DNA of 64,000 bases from Cryoendolithus antarcticus. Lineage: Eukaryota > Ascomycota > Dothideomycetes > Cladosporiales > Cladosporiaceae. The stretch's first letter is position 1; each line of letters starts with the position of its first letter. Under the pieces are notes generated by a model. It was not told where the DNA came from and searched no databases. It saw nothing but the letters and a program-made list of their open reading frames with translations. The position numbers were made by a program, and so were the translations under genes. Of the stretch, positions 10,666-23,077 are shown piece by piece. Where the stretch lies: contig NAJO01000009.1 of NCBI GenBank assembly GCA_002077065.1, forward strand, positions 496,001 to 560,000, read 5' to 3'.

Positions 10666-11606
10666 AGTGGTGCATTGGTCAAGCGGTAGCCATATCTTGT
10701 CAGGCCATGGTCCGACCAGGGAAGTTCTGGTATTGCATAGCGCGGCGCGGGACCTCGTGGCGAGGGCTACACATGTAGATTTACTATATCCGAGCGAAGC
10801 ACATATCCTCCGCACTCTGGCGCTCATCTGTGCCATACGGGACAATTGGACGCTGTCACGCTGTAAACTTGATTGATGCCATGTCCAATCAGCGAGATGC
10901 AAGGAGTAGCTGCAGTCGGTTCTTCGGTAAGGCTGAATGAGGTAACCCGAGCTCTGACCCTGTGCAATGGCTTACGGATAATACTTCCTTTATTTACCTC
11001 AACTCCAATGGTTGATGAGCTAGTATCGAGCCTGCGGTGCTTCCACCGTCGACACTGATATTGAGCAGCAAATGTTGTCCACCTCATGCTTTTTGGACTA
11101 TACAAGCCCTGATCAAGTCCGATGATACCATCCACATTGCCAATCGATGTGACTCCATACCAAGATTGCGACGTCAATCATTGGCGCTTGGCGCAATGCA
11201 TATCATCCATTCATAGAGACCGCACCTGCAGTGCCGAGAGATATCGCCATACGCAATACCGAGCTACACTCTATGCCGCGCCGTGACGGCTGCGCGAACG
11301 GCCTGTTGCGGCAGGTCATCAGTATTGACTCTGTCGAAACTCGCTGTTATAGCGCCGCGGGTACCTGATCACCGAGCGGCCTCGGGCGTCCTGCCAGGAT
11401 TGGCTTGCAGTTGAGAGTAGAATGCCTTGGCTACGTTCGGTGTACGGTCCATGTCTGGCAGGCGACAAGAAGTCTGATCTTGGGAGTGATTGCGAAGCAC
11501 TAAAGTCATGGACTAACCTTCAGCGTGGATGCAGCCCTTATATGCGTGGTCAGTATCTTTCTTCGAAAATTTGCTCAAATCATCTCGTTAGTACGAATAG
11601 ATCAAC
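10666..11606. other. Intergenic region, 941 bp
   Basis: There is no convincing coding frame. A tRNA-like stretch just after the PP2C stop (about 10669-10745) is too degenerate to call. The last 200 bp form the promoter of the secreted protein gene that follows. Confidence 0.5.
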
Positions 11607-13183
11607 ATGAAGTTCTTGTCTTTGGCTGTGCTCCCGGTGGCGGCCCTTGCCGCTTATACTTCGCAGGAGTATGCAGAGGGCGCGGTGCATGCCCGTGTCA
11701 TGGGCTTGAAAGAGGTACGGCCGCATGACTGCAGATTGAAGTCCAACTCACTAACATTTGTTCAGTCGCAATGGACTCGAGACCGCACGCAAGGCAAGCA
11801 CGCCAGTCGCAAGTGGAACTCTCGCGACAAGAAGAACGGTGGCTGGCGCGAGAGAAACGATCCAGTGAGATGCAGGAATGGTCTTGCCGTTGTCGAGCCT
11901 GGCAATGCCAACCAGACTTGTTCGCCTCACTAATCTGTGGCATCGTGGAACTTGCTAACGTTCAACCAGTCCGTTGTTCTGGAATGGATCTGTACGACTT
12001 CAAGTCGCATGCTGATCTCGGAAGCTATGTTGGCGAGGGTTCTAGTAGTTGGGGCTGGGTCTCTGCAGATGGCCGTGAGTTCGCAGCTATCGGACAGGCC
12101 GATGGCACGGCATTTGTTGAGATCACCAAGAACGGCAAGATCAGCTACCTTGGTCGCCTGCCTCAGCAGTCCGTCTTCAGCATCTGGCGTGAGATTCGTA
12201 TTCTGGACGATCTGTGCATTATCGGAAGCGAAGCTCGTGACCATGGAGTTCAAGTCTTCGACATGAAGAAGCTGCTCACCCTTAGCCCGACTCGACCTGC
12301 AAACTTCAGCACAGCTACCGACATCACTGGCCTGTTCACCCAACTGCCTATCGGTCGCACGCACAATGTTGTCGTCAACTGGAACCTCGATTACGCTGTA
12401 GCCGTTGGTGCTCAGCCACGCAACTCCACCTGCCGCAGTGGATTGATCTTCATCGACCTTACTGATCCTAGCAATCCCACCTCGCCGGGCTGCGCTGGAC
12501 AGGACGGCTATGTACACGATGCCCAATGCGTCAAGTACAAGGGACCCGACAGCAGGTACGCTGGTAAGGATATCTGTATTGGCTATAATGAAGACACCGT
12601 GACTGTCTACGACGCAACTTACAAGTCTGGCATCAACTCGACGCAAGTCATCGGGCGCCTAGCCTACCCGGGAGCGTCTTACACCCACCAAGGTAGCTTC
12701 ATCGATCAAGAATGGATGCAGTATCTGCTTCTGGACGATGAGCTTGACGAAGTCGACGGTGTGATCACCGACGGCGTGCCTGTAACCTACATTGTCGATA
12801 TGTCCGACCTTACGAATCCTAAGCTTACCGGCACGTTCAAGGCCACCGACTTCAAGGGCATCGATCACAACCAGTACGTCTACGATGGTTTGTCGTACCA
12901 GTCCAACTACGGCAACGGCCTTTGGGTCCACGACGTGTCTTCCATCGTCGATGATCCTACCGGAGCTAGTGTTGAAGTTGCCGGCTTCTTCGACATCTAC
13001 CCTGAGGACGATGCGGTAGGAGGCATTGTGGAGTTTGTCGGGACGTGGAGTCACTACGGGCCTTATCCGAGTGGGTATGTCATCGTCAACACCATTGAAC
13101 GTGGAGCGTTCGTTGTGAAGTTGGCCAAGTTCGGTAAGAAGGGGAGTGGCAAGAACAAAGGCCGCGGTCGTGGGTCCTACTGA
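11607..13183 (+). CDS. Secreted LVIVD/choice-of-anchor-B-like protein
   Basis: Three exons (11607-11714, 11766-11919, 11970-13183) give 491 residues. A signal peptide is visible (MKFLSLAVLPVAALAAY). The body resembles fungal extracellular proteins annotated as regulatory P domain or choice-of-anchor-B proteins: it has beta-propeller-like LVIVD-type repeats such as GLIFIDLTDPSNP, VTVYDATYKS, TYIVDMSDLTNP and GLWVHDVSS. The second splice (phase 1) rebuilds F-R-C-S-G-MDLYDF, a conserved entry into the propeller. Several Cys and N-glycosylation sites (for example NST in RNSTC) fit secretion. The end is a short basic tail (GKNKGRGRGSY). The biochemical role is unknown. Its neighbours downstream are a galactanase and a beta-lactamase-like hydrolase. 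Confidence 0.85.
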
Positions 13184-13698
13184 GTGTGAAATGATGCTGG
13201 GCGCAAGGACATAAGGCAAACGGGTAATATTCCAGTGCGTCAGCACGAGAGTAACTACAGGAAGACTGTAGTCTCGGACCAATACACAAGTCGCACAAAC
13301 CGGCTGACAGATCTGCCATCACTGTCTTCATATTGCTGGCAGCAGAGCAGGATCTTAGCATCGAGGGAGGGTCTAGCCGAATCAGGCAGGTGTTCGTCCA
13401 GTATGTCCACATCCCGACATCTCCATCTCTCCATGCTTCCCCTCATCACTCCACATCATCCTTGCCAGAACATCATCAGCAGTCTCGGCTAGCGAGCAAG
13501 GCTGCTCTATTTGCTCTGGACCAATTCTTCCGTCGCTACCAGTGTCAGTTCGCCATGTGGACCGCACGCGAGACGTGATGACCATGTGGACTTTTCTTGT
13601 GGAAGATGCCGCTGACTCGGGTGCCGACTTCAGCCATATAGCAGACTGCTCGCAGTATGGTGTCTAGGTAGGTATATTCGAACAGTTAAATCGTCTCG
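13184..13698. other. Intergenic region, 515 bp
   Basis: It holds the 3' flank of the LVIVD-type gene and the promoter of the galactanase gene. Short antisense frames here lack coding features. Confidence 0.5.
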
Positions 13699-15174
13699 AT
13701 GTTGCCCACTTCTGTGCTCAAAGCGTTCACGGCTTTGTGCCTTCTCGCTCCCACTGTCACAGCCTTGCCCAACGGCCATCCCAATCACTCTCAAAAACCA
13801 TACTTCTACGCTGGCCATGATCTCTCGTCACTCAAGATTGAAGAGGACGGCGGTTTCATCTACAAAGACACCGCTCGCGGTAACGCTACTCGCCCAGTAG
13901 AGGACATTCTCGGCGATGGCGGCATGAATACTGTTCGCCTGCGTCTGTGGGTGAACCCTGTGGTGCCTTTCGATGATGGCTACTATGAGACCTACAACCT
14001 CGACTACGTGACGACTGTAGCTCAACGCTTCAGTAAGAAGGGCTACAAGATCTACCTTGATTACCGTATGGTTCTTCCTCTTCCCTTACGAATATCACTA
14101 TCCTGACCTTCACTCCAGATTTCAGCGACTACTGGGCCGACCCAAACAAGCAGGCTCGCCCAGTCGCCTGGCCTACTACCGTCCCTGCACTGGCCGCCAC
14201 GTTACGCCAGTACGTGTCGTCTACACTTCTGCACCTGCACGCCAACGGCGTCGATCCAGCACTTGTGAGTCTAGGCAATGAGATCAGACATGGTCTGCTG
14301 TGGCCGCAGGGCTACGTAGATGTCGACACGCAGCCACGAGCGGCGCTGAACAAGAACTTCACCGACCTGGCGACCTTGTGGGCGGCCAGTCGACAGGGTG
14401 TCAGAGACGCTGTTAAGCAGGGAGCAAAGAAGCCGACCATCATGATCCACATAGGTCAGTGTTATTTGATCGCTAAAGGCTGTATTGGGCATAGCTGATC
14501 AACTCTTTGCTAGATGACGGCTACAACGTGACATTGCAGCAACGCTGGTTCTCAGCCTTGACTTCGTCTGGCCAGGTCAAGACGTCTGACTGGGACGTGT
14601 TTGGCTTCAGCTTCTATCCCGTGAGTCTTTGCCCGCAGAGAAAGCAAGACCAACATTGACAGACCTTGCAGTTCTACGGAACGGCCGCCACTTTCGCAAA
14701 CCTCAAGACAACCTTGAACACCATCTCAAAGCAGTACGGCAAGCCCGTCCACGTGGCCGAGACCGATTGTAAGCTTCCCTGAACCCTTCTCGGCCATCAG
14801 GTTGAGACTACCATGCAGTACTGACACACCAGCAGGGCCGGCGATGTGCACCAACGAGACCGGCACTGCACCGGAGCTCTCAGAGCCAAGTGTCCCGGCA
14901 TCAGTCCCTGGGCAGCTGGAATGGGTACACACCATCATCGACATCGTGAAGGCTGTGCCACACGGACTGGGCCAGGGAGTCCACTACTGGGGTAAGCTGC
15001 GCGATATACTATCTCCGTTACGTCCCACTGACATGTCCAGAACCCGCATGGCTCAACAACACTGGCCTCGGCAGCGCCTGTCAAGACGCCATCTTGTTCA
15101 GACCGGACTTCAGCCAGTGGCCGAAAGTGACCGGCTACTCGCGCGAGAGCGTGAATATCTTCAAGAACATTTAG
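13699..15174 (+). CDS. Arabinogalactan endo-beta-1,4-galactanase (GH53)
   Basis: Six exons (13699-14065, 14119-14454, 14514-14620, 14672-14768, 14836-14991, 15041-15174) give 398 residues. A signal peptide (MLPTSVLKAFTALCLLAPTVTA) directs secretion. It hydrolyses beta-1,4-galactan side chains of plant pectin. All GH53 landmarks are present once spliced: YAGHDLSSL, MNTVRLRLWVNP, LDYHFSDYWADP, the acid/base Glu in SLGNEI (about 175), MIHIDDGYN, FGFSFYPFYG, and the nucleophile Glu in VAETDW (about 299). The final exon gives the EPAWLNN stretch. Every intron is 50-68 bp with phase agreement, and the last four splices each rebuild conserved residues. The gene implies growth on plant cell-wall material. 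Confidence 0.93.
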
Positions 15175-15203
15175 ACGGTAGGATACTGGTAGAAGTCATT
15201 GAA

Positions 15204-16850
15204 TCATTTGGTTCGCGCGAACCACATCATCGTATCAGGCATCTCAGGCTCCATCGCGATCTCAAATCCTTGCAACTTGCCATCTGCACCTATCTTGCTC
15301 CTCGCTCGAAGTGCGCCTCTGGCGGGCCAAACGCTCACCCAACGTTCGCCGAGCCAATGCTCACCATTAACAGGCCGGAAGATGTACTCCGCGCCAAATG
15401 TACGGGAGACTTCAGCATAGAGATAGGCGCCTTCAGAGTCCGCTTTGTAGACGAGGGTAATGGAACCATACCCAGCGTGTTGGTATGTGCCTGCGTAGCT
15501 TTCCGCCGGTAGTGAAAGCGGTGCAACACGTCTATCTGGCACATCGGGGTAAAGCTTCGCTTGCTGCTTTGGGAGTGCATCACGCTCCTTCCCGAGCGCA
15601 GTGATATATCTGGCAGATGTCAGCGCATGTGAAACGCCAGCTCAGGCACTTGACATACTGCTGGTCCAGAAAAGCTGACTTGCGCTCATCTGTGGGCGTG
15701 CTGAGCAGATCGTCAATGAGCCAGAATGCCAACGAGCTCATCAGGGCACTGGCACCCATGATGTTGGCAAAGAAAGTGACGCCCCACTTCTGTTTCGGCA
15801 GCAGCATGACACAGCTTCCAGCGCCTGTCACTCCACCAGGGTGCCACACGACCTCTTGACCTCGGTACGTAGCCTTGAACCATCCGAGACAGTAGCAAAT
15901 GACGCCGTCAAAGTGCTCTCGCTGCTCTTCCTCGTCAGGAACAATGGTACGTGGGGTCCAGAGCTCCTTAATCATCTCAGGACTCAGAGGTCCGGCACCA
16001 TCCAGCAGACAGCGCATCCACTTGGCGTAATCGTCTGCCGTGCTCATAACATAGCCGGCCCCGGATATGCCCTCCAGGTCTTTATTGGGTTCCTCACGCA
16101 ATTCGCCGCCGGCCTCACCTTGCTCACTGGGAACATGGCTGAATGTATACCCAGTGGCTACAGGGTTCTGCTGGCAGCCAAGTTTTTGGGGCATGCCGCC
16201 GTATGTCTCGTGCATTTCAAGTGGATCCCAAAGGTACTTGCGAAACGTCTCCGCGTTACTGCTGCCGGTGACGACCTCGAGAGCATGCGACGCTGCAACG
16301 TACATGGTGTTGCAGTATTCGAAGTGGGTCCTGAGTGTATTGTGAATGGGCAGATTTCGAAGGTTGCGGACGATGTCTCGAGAGGTCTCAACGCCAGGTC
16401 GCCCATAGCTAGGCTCGTGTCGTGGCACTCCTGTACGATGCGATACACAGTCTTCGAGCGTGATTGCATAGGTAGTTGTGGCATCCTGAAGGACGAAGTC
16501 ATCTCGGATAATTTCCACCATAGGTGTCGACCAGGATATTCGACGCGAGCCATCACTATCGATGTTGGCCGGAGAGGCGAGATAGATGGCCCAGGCAGCA
16601 CAGAGGATCGCCTTTGTGGTGCTGCAGACGTAGTACAGCGTAGAGGTTGTCGCAGGCTCAGCGGGGAGACGAGCCAAACCATAAGCCGTTCGTTGCTGTC
16701 AGTAGGAAGGTTCAGGCCGCCAGAATAACTGCCACATACCTTCGACGATGTCTCGTCATTATGTACTACCGAGAATGCGATGCCTGGCGTGTGCCATTTC
16801 TTCAGGGTCTTTGCAACGATCTCGTCGAAGTCGGGAGTGAAAGGTATCAT
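15204..16850 (-). CDS. Beta-lactamase-like serine hydrolase (class C fold)
   Basis: Exons 16850-16740, 16695-15659 and 15609-15204 give 517 residues, typical of fungal beta-lactamase/transpeptidase-like proteins with a C-terminal lipocalin-like extension. The nucleophile motif is STTK (Ser 62, Lys 65). A YCN motif matches the class C Tyr-x-Asn, and HPGG replaces KTG. The first splice rebuilds KQRTAYGLA, and the second rebuilds DQQYITALGKERDA. Introns are only 44 and 49 bp. The start is the ATG at 16850 (MIPFTPDF). No signal peptide is seen, so it is probably intracellular. Such enzymes cleave esters or amides, for example in polyketide release or xenobiotic hydrolysis; the substrate is unknown. 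The 3' end faces the galactanase gene 29 bp away. Confidence 0.88.
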
Positions 16851-17277
16851 GTTGGACTGTGCGTGGAGATGAACAAGCAAATTCGTGCAAGGAATGACAA
16901 GAACGAAGCAAGAGACGATCGCACCTCCTATAGCACGTCCCGTGCCTGTTGGAGGTGCTACGAATGCCTTATCTTACGCAACAGACGCATTCGTTGCTGT
17001 GAGCTCCGCTCCCTTCGGAGCTCGCGCGACGATCGTTCGATGGCGCGGCACGCGGTTAATACGTATGCAATACTATCACCGATGGCGCAAGAGCTGCTGG
17101 CGATGATGTCAGTGCATGAGGTCCGCCAGTGTCAGTGGTAGAGGCCAAGTTCGCCGACGGAGGATACACCTGGATCTGGTCAGGCAGCTAGAGAATGCCT
17201 CAGGCGCCAGCAGAGAAACTTCGTTACATATACATGTATCGAACGGCAAACCCTCATCAACAAGCAATTCGGGTAAC
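16851..17277. promoter_or_regulatory. Divergent region, serine hydrolase / PRMT3
   Basis: 427 bp between two divergent starts. It contains a perfect 8-bp inverted repeat with a 7-base loop at 17001-17023, followed by an imperfect cgacgatcgttcg palindrome. Either could be a regulator site or a hairpin in the PRMT3 leader. Confidence 0.45.
17001..17023. repeat. Perfect 8-bp inverted repeat upstream of PRMT3
   Basis: gagctccg (17001-17008), a 7-base spacer, then cggagctc (17016-17023). It would form a stable hairpin in RNA or a symmetric protein site in DNA. It lies 255 bp before the PRMT3 ATG. Confidence 0.8.
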
Positions 17278-19046
17278 ATGTCGTCAATCGATAGTCTCGT
17301 CGCCAATGGCGGATCCAGTAAGGCAATAAGATCGGACGACGAAGATGATGTGCCCGCAGATCTCAACGGGCTAGACATTCGCGAAGACAGCGAGGGCTGG
17401 AACGATGTAGAAGAAGACGCCGAGGAGTTGGCCGTGAAGTGCCTCTTGTGCGATGATCTGAGTGATTCGATCAAGAACATGGCAGACCATTGCCAGCGAG
17501 AGCACGACTTCAACATCATCGCTCTTCGCAAACGCCACGGTGGGTAGGTCTAGGCGTGTGTGTGACACTGCAGTCTACGCGGTAAGCTGATCAGTATGCA
17601 GCCCTTGACTTCTATGGGAGTATCAAATTCGTAAATTATGTACGTTCGCAGGTACAGGCAGGAAACCTCAAGCCGCAATGCGCGGACTCTGCATGGCAAG
17701 ACGACAAGTACCTACAGCCAGTGCTCGAGAACGATGCAGTTCTGTTCAGTCTTGATGAGCTTGACGATGTCGATGAGGCATTACCAAACGGTGGAGGGCA
17801 TCAGTCCAGTTCGACTGTGCAGGCCGAGATCGCTACACTCAAGGCGCAGATCAGTACGCTGCAAGCTCACCACGATGCGTACAGGGAAGAGGTGAGCAAG
17901 ACCCTGGAGAAGCGGTGGACTGAAGCCCCCGATCGCACAACAACTACCGCAGATGATGAGGAGATCAAGTACGACAAGTCTTACTTCGAGAGCTACTCCT
18001 ACAACGACATCCACCAAGTCATGCTCCAGGACCGCATTCGCACGAGCGCATACCGAGACTTCATCTACGACAACAAGCATCTCTTTGAAGGTAAGACTGT
18101 GCTAGACGTTGGCTGCGGCACTGGAATCCTGTCAATGTTCTGCGCCAAAGCTGGCGCCAAGCGGATCTTCGCAGTTGACAACAGCGCCATCATCGACAAA
18201 GCTCGCCAGATCGCCGCAGACAACGACCTCCTCCAACAAATCACATTCGTGCGCGGTAAGATCGAAGACTTCCAGGAGCTTCCTGGTGGCATCAAAGAAG
18301 TCGACATTATCGTCAGCGAATGGATGGGCTACTGCCTGTTCTTCGAGAACATGCTGCCGAGTGTACTCTACGCTCGTGACCACTTCATGAAGCGTCGCTC
18401 TGATGGCTCACTAGATGGACTCATGGTGCCGAGTCACTGTAGTATCCACATCGCACCCATGGCTGATCCCGATTGGATCGCTGACAACGTCACGTTCTGG
18501 TCTGACGTCTATGGCTTTGACATGCGTTGCATGATGGAAGGTGCACTTACAGATGTGGTGGTCCAGCACCCGCCCGAGTCGACTGTGGCCGGGCGGACGA
18601 AGGGGCACCTTCCAGTACGGCTGTGGGACTTGCATTACGCCAAGATCGAGGATCTGAGTTTCGAGACCGACTTCGTCGCGACGCTTGAGAAGAAAATTGA
18701 TACTCTTGACGCATGGTGCATCTGGTTTGACATGGTCTTTTCAGCGGATGCGCCCACCGGCAAAGGCTCGGCGATCATAGATCCTGCTGAGGAACAGCAA
18801 CTTGCAAAGCGTACAGGCGCTGTGACGTTCAGCACGGGACCTTTGTCGATGCGAACCCACTGGCAATGCGGCGTATGCGTTATCGACCGCAAGGCCGACG
18901 ATGCCCATGCGCTTGAGTCCGGCAGTCAGCTCAACAGTAAGCTGACGTTCACGAAGGGCCAAGAGAGTCGAGGCTTGGATGTGAAGATCAATTGGAAAGC
19001 AGAGCAAGGCGGTGAGGTAGGCGAGCAGCTGTGGAAGCTGGCTTGA
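17278..19046 (+). CDS. Protein arginine N-methyltransferase 3
   Basis: Exons 17278-17539 and 17602-19046 give 568 residues. It transfers methyl groups from S-adenosylmethionine to arginine; the main known PRMT3 substrate is ribosomal protein uS5 (Rps2), so it acts in the cytosol on the small subunit. The N-terminal C2H2 finger typical of PRMT3 is present (Cys 55, Cys 58, His 71, His 76) after an acidic stretch. The catalytic part has YFESYSYNDIHQVML, the SAM-binding VLDVGCGTG (about 253), the double-E loop SEWMGYCLFFE (about 325) and the THW loop. The phase-1 splice joins RKRH to ALDFYGSIKF. The start at 17278 has good context (aacATG); the frame extends upstream without conserved sequence. 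Confidence 0.95.
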
Positions 19047-19353
19047 ACCAGACGTGGTGTTTACTAGTGATGACGCGGGCAACTCAAGACTTAAGGATCT
19101 CATGGTGCGGTGATGCCCAAACCATGCCCCGAGGCTCAAGCACATGATCACGGCATGTGTAGCTGGATGAGTGTTGGTGCGTCACAGGCACAGCTAGACC
19201 GCTGTAACTCACCTCAATGATGGAGGCGGCTGCGGAAGGGAGAAGTCAGGCAGTCAGGTGGAGCTCTATGCATGTTCAAACAGTGTTAATATACTGTTGC
19301 TGTCCAATTTCCCTGCGTCTCAGCCACCAGATACAATCTGCAGCGCCTGAGGC
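19047..19353. other. Convergent 3' intergenic region, 307 bp
   Basis: It lies between the stop codons of PRMT3 and the MFS carrier. Only 3' flanking sequence is expected; no further feature was seen. Confidence 0.5.
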
Positions 19354-21201
19354 TCACAACTTATGTACACTGCTGTTCCTGCTCCATCGCCTGAACGTCT
19401 TCCCGAAGAAGTAGAATGGAATAGCCATCAAGCAAAAGAACGTGATGAGCGACATGTTGGTCATGATGGGCGGGACGAAGCCACTCTTGATGATCCAAGG
19501 TGTGATGAACTCAGCGAATCCGTAGCCCCAGACGTTCTTGTTGACCGTGATGGCGACCATGAGTGAGCCGGCAACAGGCTTGTAAGAGTCGACAGCGTAG
19601 GTCGTGAGGATTGCTGGCAGGGCGGCGACTTGGATGCCGGCGCATGTGAAGCCAATGATGACGATGGGCTTCCAGGACCACTTCTGTTCGTATCCGAAGG
19701 CCACAACAAAGTTGCCGAGCATCATAATGAGGACATATGGGACTGCAGTTATTGTTAGTCACTTGAAGGGTATGGTCAATATACGGGGTGAGATACTCAC
19801 TCATAGCAACCAGGCGCATCTCTGGCTCACGAATCCCGCGATTGCGTTTGGTGGCCCGGGCTGAGACATAATCGGACAGCGGGCCAGCGGTAGCAAGCCC
19901 GATGAGCGCGCCAACAAGGATGGCAAAGTTGAAGAAGCCGATAGTCTGACTGCTGTACTCGTAGGGCGGTGCGGCGAAGTTCTGACTTTGGGTCAAGTTC
20001 AAAGTAAGGAAGGAAGAGCAAGACCACGAGACAATGAAGGCTGCAAGCTCAACAATCGGGAATGCGAAGAGCTTCCACGGGATCCAAAGGTCCAGGGCCA
20101 TGGACTTGAAGGGATGCGCGTTAGACTGGAAGAGCTTCCACTGCTGCTTGCTTGGAGTGCCCTTGCCGAGATGTGGGTCGCGTTCTGCCGTGGCTTGGAG
20201 GGAGAGATCTGGCATGGTGCCCTTAGTAGGGATGTGGGAGACAACTCCACCAAGTTTCTCTGGATCCTCAGCAGTGGCTGTATTGACTCTCTCGGCGGAA
20301 TCGGTCGGCGATGGTTTGCCTTTCTCTTGTGCGGCAAGTTGCCGAATGATTTCGTTGGGATGTAGGCGGTGCCACTTGGTCTCGGGGAACATGAACACAA
20401 CCATAATCAGGGAAGCCGCGATAAGGCCGGTGTTGAACCACCAGAAGTTGCGCCAGCCAACATGCAAAGCCATCGATCCGGATATGATGGGTCCGACCAT
20501 CAAGCTGCCCATGTAGAACACCCAGTACACGGTATTCCAGAACCCTCGGTCGTTGAGGAAGAAGATGTCGGCAATGACAGCAGGCTGAATGGTCTCTGCG
20601 GGTCCTGCACCGATGCCGTTGAGCACGCAGGCGCCCATGAAGCTCGAGTAGCTGACAGCTTTGGCACGCCAGATGGACGACACGAGGCAGACGATTTGCG
20701 AGGCGATGTATACGGGGCGGCGACCGAAGGATGTGCTCAACGGCACCCAGATGAAGTTAGAGAAGCCAAGCACGAGAATTGCGACACCCGTGAATTTGAT
20801 GACATCCGTGAGATTGCTGTCAAAATCCTCTGCGGGGGAGTTAGTATTTTGACAAGCTAGGGTGGGCAACAGTAGGCGATCTTACTGATGTAATACGGAA
20901 ACATAGGAGCGAGGGCAAGAGGCCCGAAGCCCTGTGTGAAGGAAACGCTCGTAGAAGCTGCGATAGCGCAGCCCTTCCAGAACGGGCTCCAGTTCAGCGG
21001 GTCGTGAGGGTCGTCGCTTGGCTGAGGGACCAGTACGCCTGCGCCTCCTTTGACGAAGTGATGGCTTCCTACGTCTGTCATGATCTCGGTGCCAGGCAAG
21101 ATCTCTGTGCCGAGCTCTTGCTCGAGCTCGTGGAGCTCCTGTGCACTCGTCAGTATGCGTTTACGTTCCTGAATCCGGAAGTGTACATGCCCGCTCATCA
21201 T
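19354..21201 (-). CDS. MFS transporter, DHA1/Hol1-like
   Basis: Exons 21201-20886, 20829-19801 and 19742-19354 give 577 residues. It is a plasma-membrane carrier with about twelve hydrophobic segments in two halves and a long hydrophilic loop of about 90 residues between them. The pre-membrane motif PSDDPHDPLNWSPFWK and the loop FGRRPVY are characteristic of the fungal Hol1/drug:H+ antiporter group. Both introns (56 and 58 bp) are in phase 1 and rebuild YYIKDFDSN and VAMIPYVLIMM. The substrate is not predictable; drugs, cations or polyamines are known for relatives. It is convergent with PRMT3. Confidence 0.9.
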
Positions 21202-23077
21202 AGTTCATCTCCATCTTGACGGTGTCGCCTCTGATTGTTCGAGTGGATGAAGAGCAAAGGTCGAGGGATCGGTGGAGACTTCAATACCAGAGGTCGTGAG
21301 CCTTGTAAACCCCTTCTGAGACAGCTTTTGTTGGTGCTGGTGGGACCCCGGCACAAGCGAGATGGCCAACGCTCGGGCTAGATGTCGCGAGCCGCGTGTC
21401 GATAAGAATAAAGAATACGAAGAAGGTTAAACAACACGACCTTGAAGGCTGCTCGCGCCGATCATCTGGGGCGATGGATGCAGCTATATGAACCACTCCT
21501 TTGCGCCATCCTAATGCATGTCGACCAGCCGGGGTGATTGCCGTGCCCAGCGGTCTCGTGTTTCCAGAACGTGGCCGCGCTCATGTGCGATGCACGCTAG
21601 CGGCTGAGCGAGCGAGAATGGACTCTGATTCGTCATGTGCATCAGCATCCCTGTCGTTAAGCGGGTAATGATCGGTCGTGCTGTCGCAGAGTGCGGAGGT
21701 GATCTGGGGCTCCATGGAGCTTGTCGTGCTTGGACTTCCTTGGTCGTGTCGGCACTTGTCATTCGTGGGGATGCTCATATCCTGTGTTCCGTCGCATTTC
21801 TTCGATATCCTACGTTTTCGCAAGATCTGTCTTTCATACATCCTGGCGTCATAGCTACGCGACTGTCAACGCTTGGAACACATGCTCGACGCCTCGCGAA
21901 GGGCCAGAATAGATTCATGGAGTGATAGCAGTGCTGTTTGAACAATTTCTAGAGGACGGCAGATGGCCAAACGATGTGCCGGTCGATACATCGCCATGTG
22001 TCGGCAACAGTCAACCTTACGGTGCGCCATCTCCACGTGGAATGGATAGTCCAAACCTTCGCGATTTCGACTCCACGTCTCGCTAAAGGCCACCGCACTC
22101 GTGAACTTGGCCATGTAGCACCGATGCAGACATCACTTCTTCGATCGTGGCCTCTTCTGGCCACTACCTGCCAGAGCCGCGAACATTTCCCGGAGCTTGC
22201 GACCGAGGCAGGTGTACAGTGTGCTTGCTTGCAGTTCTGCCGATTTGTGGAACAATCCACTTTAGCAAAAGCCCCGAGCCCATGTAAGTCAGCATATATC
22301 TCTCTGAGCGTGGCTAGGTAGTGAGTGCTCGATCGCCAATGTGGGGAGCAGGGAGATCACGTGACGGACTACAGAGTCATCTCACCCTGTGAGCAGACAC
22401 AAGTATTAGTCTTCTGGCATACCCTTCGACCCAAGATCCTGAGGAAGCCACGATTCAGGCAATACGCGTGTGGTAGCGCCGCTGCTTACACAAGAAGAAG
22501 TGGGTACATTACCGTTTCAGTCAAGAGCAAGACTGCGTTTCTCAACCAAGGGCCCAATCGTGTTCCTGACATGCAGCTGCGACCTGTTGACGCACTGATA
22601 CTCCCAATACAGAGCATTTTGGCTGCTGTCGCAAGGCTATCAGCGAGGTCAAGGTGAGCAATACAAAACGGGCCTTGGCAGGAAGGTGCGCTCGACACTG
22701 TATGTCCTCACAGATACCTCATCACTCAGCCTGGGAAAGATACTCACTTCGCGAAATGATGCGGGAACGGACACAAGGCTGCATGTGCAGACACGTGTTA
22801 GTGTTCCGCATTCATTCTGTGCTCACAACATCACTTAGCAGTGCACTTCACTCCACTGAATCTGTCTGCACGACAATTCGTCCTCGACGGCAATCCGTCT
22901 GTAGGCTTACACGGTGAGTATCATACAATCACTCATGCGGACTTCTTCGTAATTCTCGCACCACCTACGACATTCTTTTTTGGCACCTGCAAATTCAGGT
23001 AGCGTAGCAGCTTCAACGCCACGTCCATCATCCCAGTGAGGGAACATATCAACATTCATCACTGACCAGTACTTACT
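21202..23077. other. Long intergenic region, 1.9 kb
   Basis: It separates two divergent genes. Only short overlapping frames occur, on both strands and without motifs, signal peptides or plausible splicing. A long upstream region for the PHD gene is one explanation. No repeats were recognised. Confidence 0.5.

Noticed and set aside
10669..10745. tRNA-like stretch after the phosphatase gene (tggtcaagcggtag D-arm-like, accag/ctggt stem with a 7-base loop, cttgtcagg anticodon-like).
   Set aside because: The T loop lacks TTC-A, the anticodon stem does not pair and the acceptor stem is weak. It could be a decayed tRNA-Asp copy or chance.
11930..12646. 238-codon minus-strand frame inside the LVIVD-type gene.
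   Set aside because: Antisense shadow of a well-supported propeller-like coding exon.
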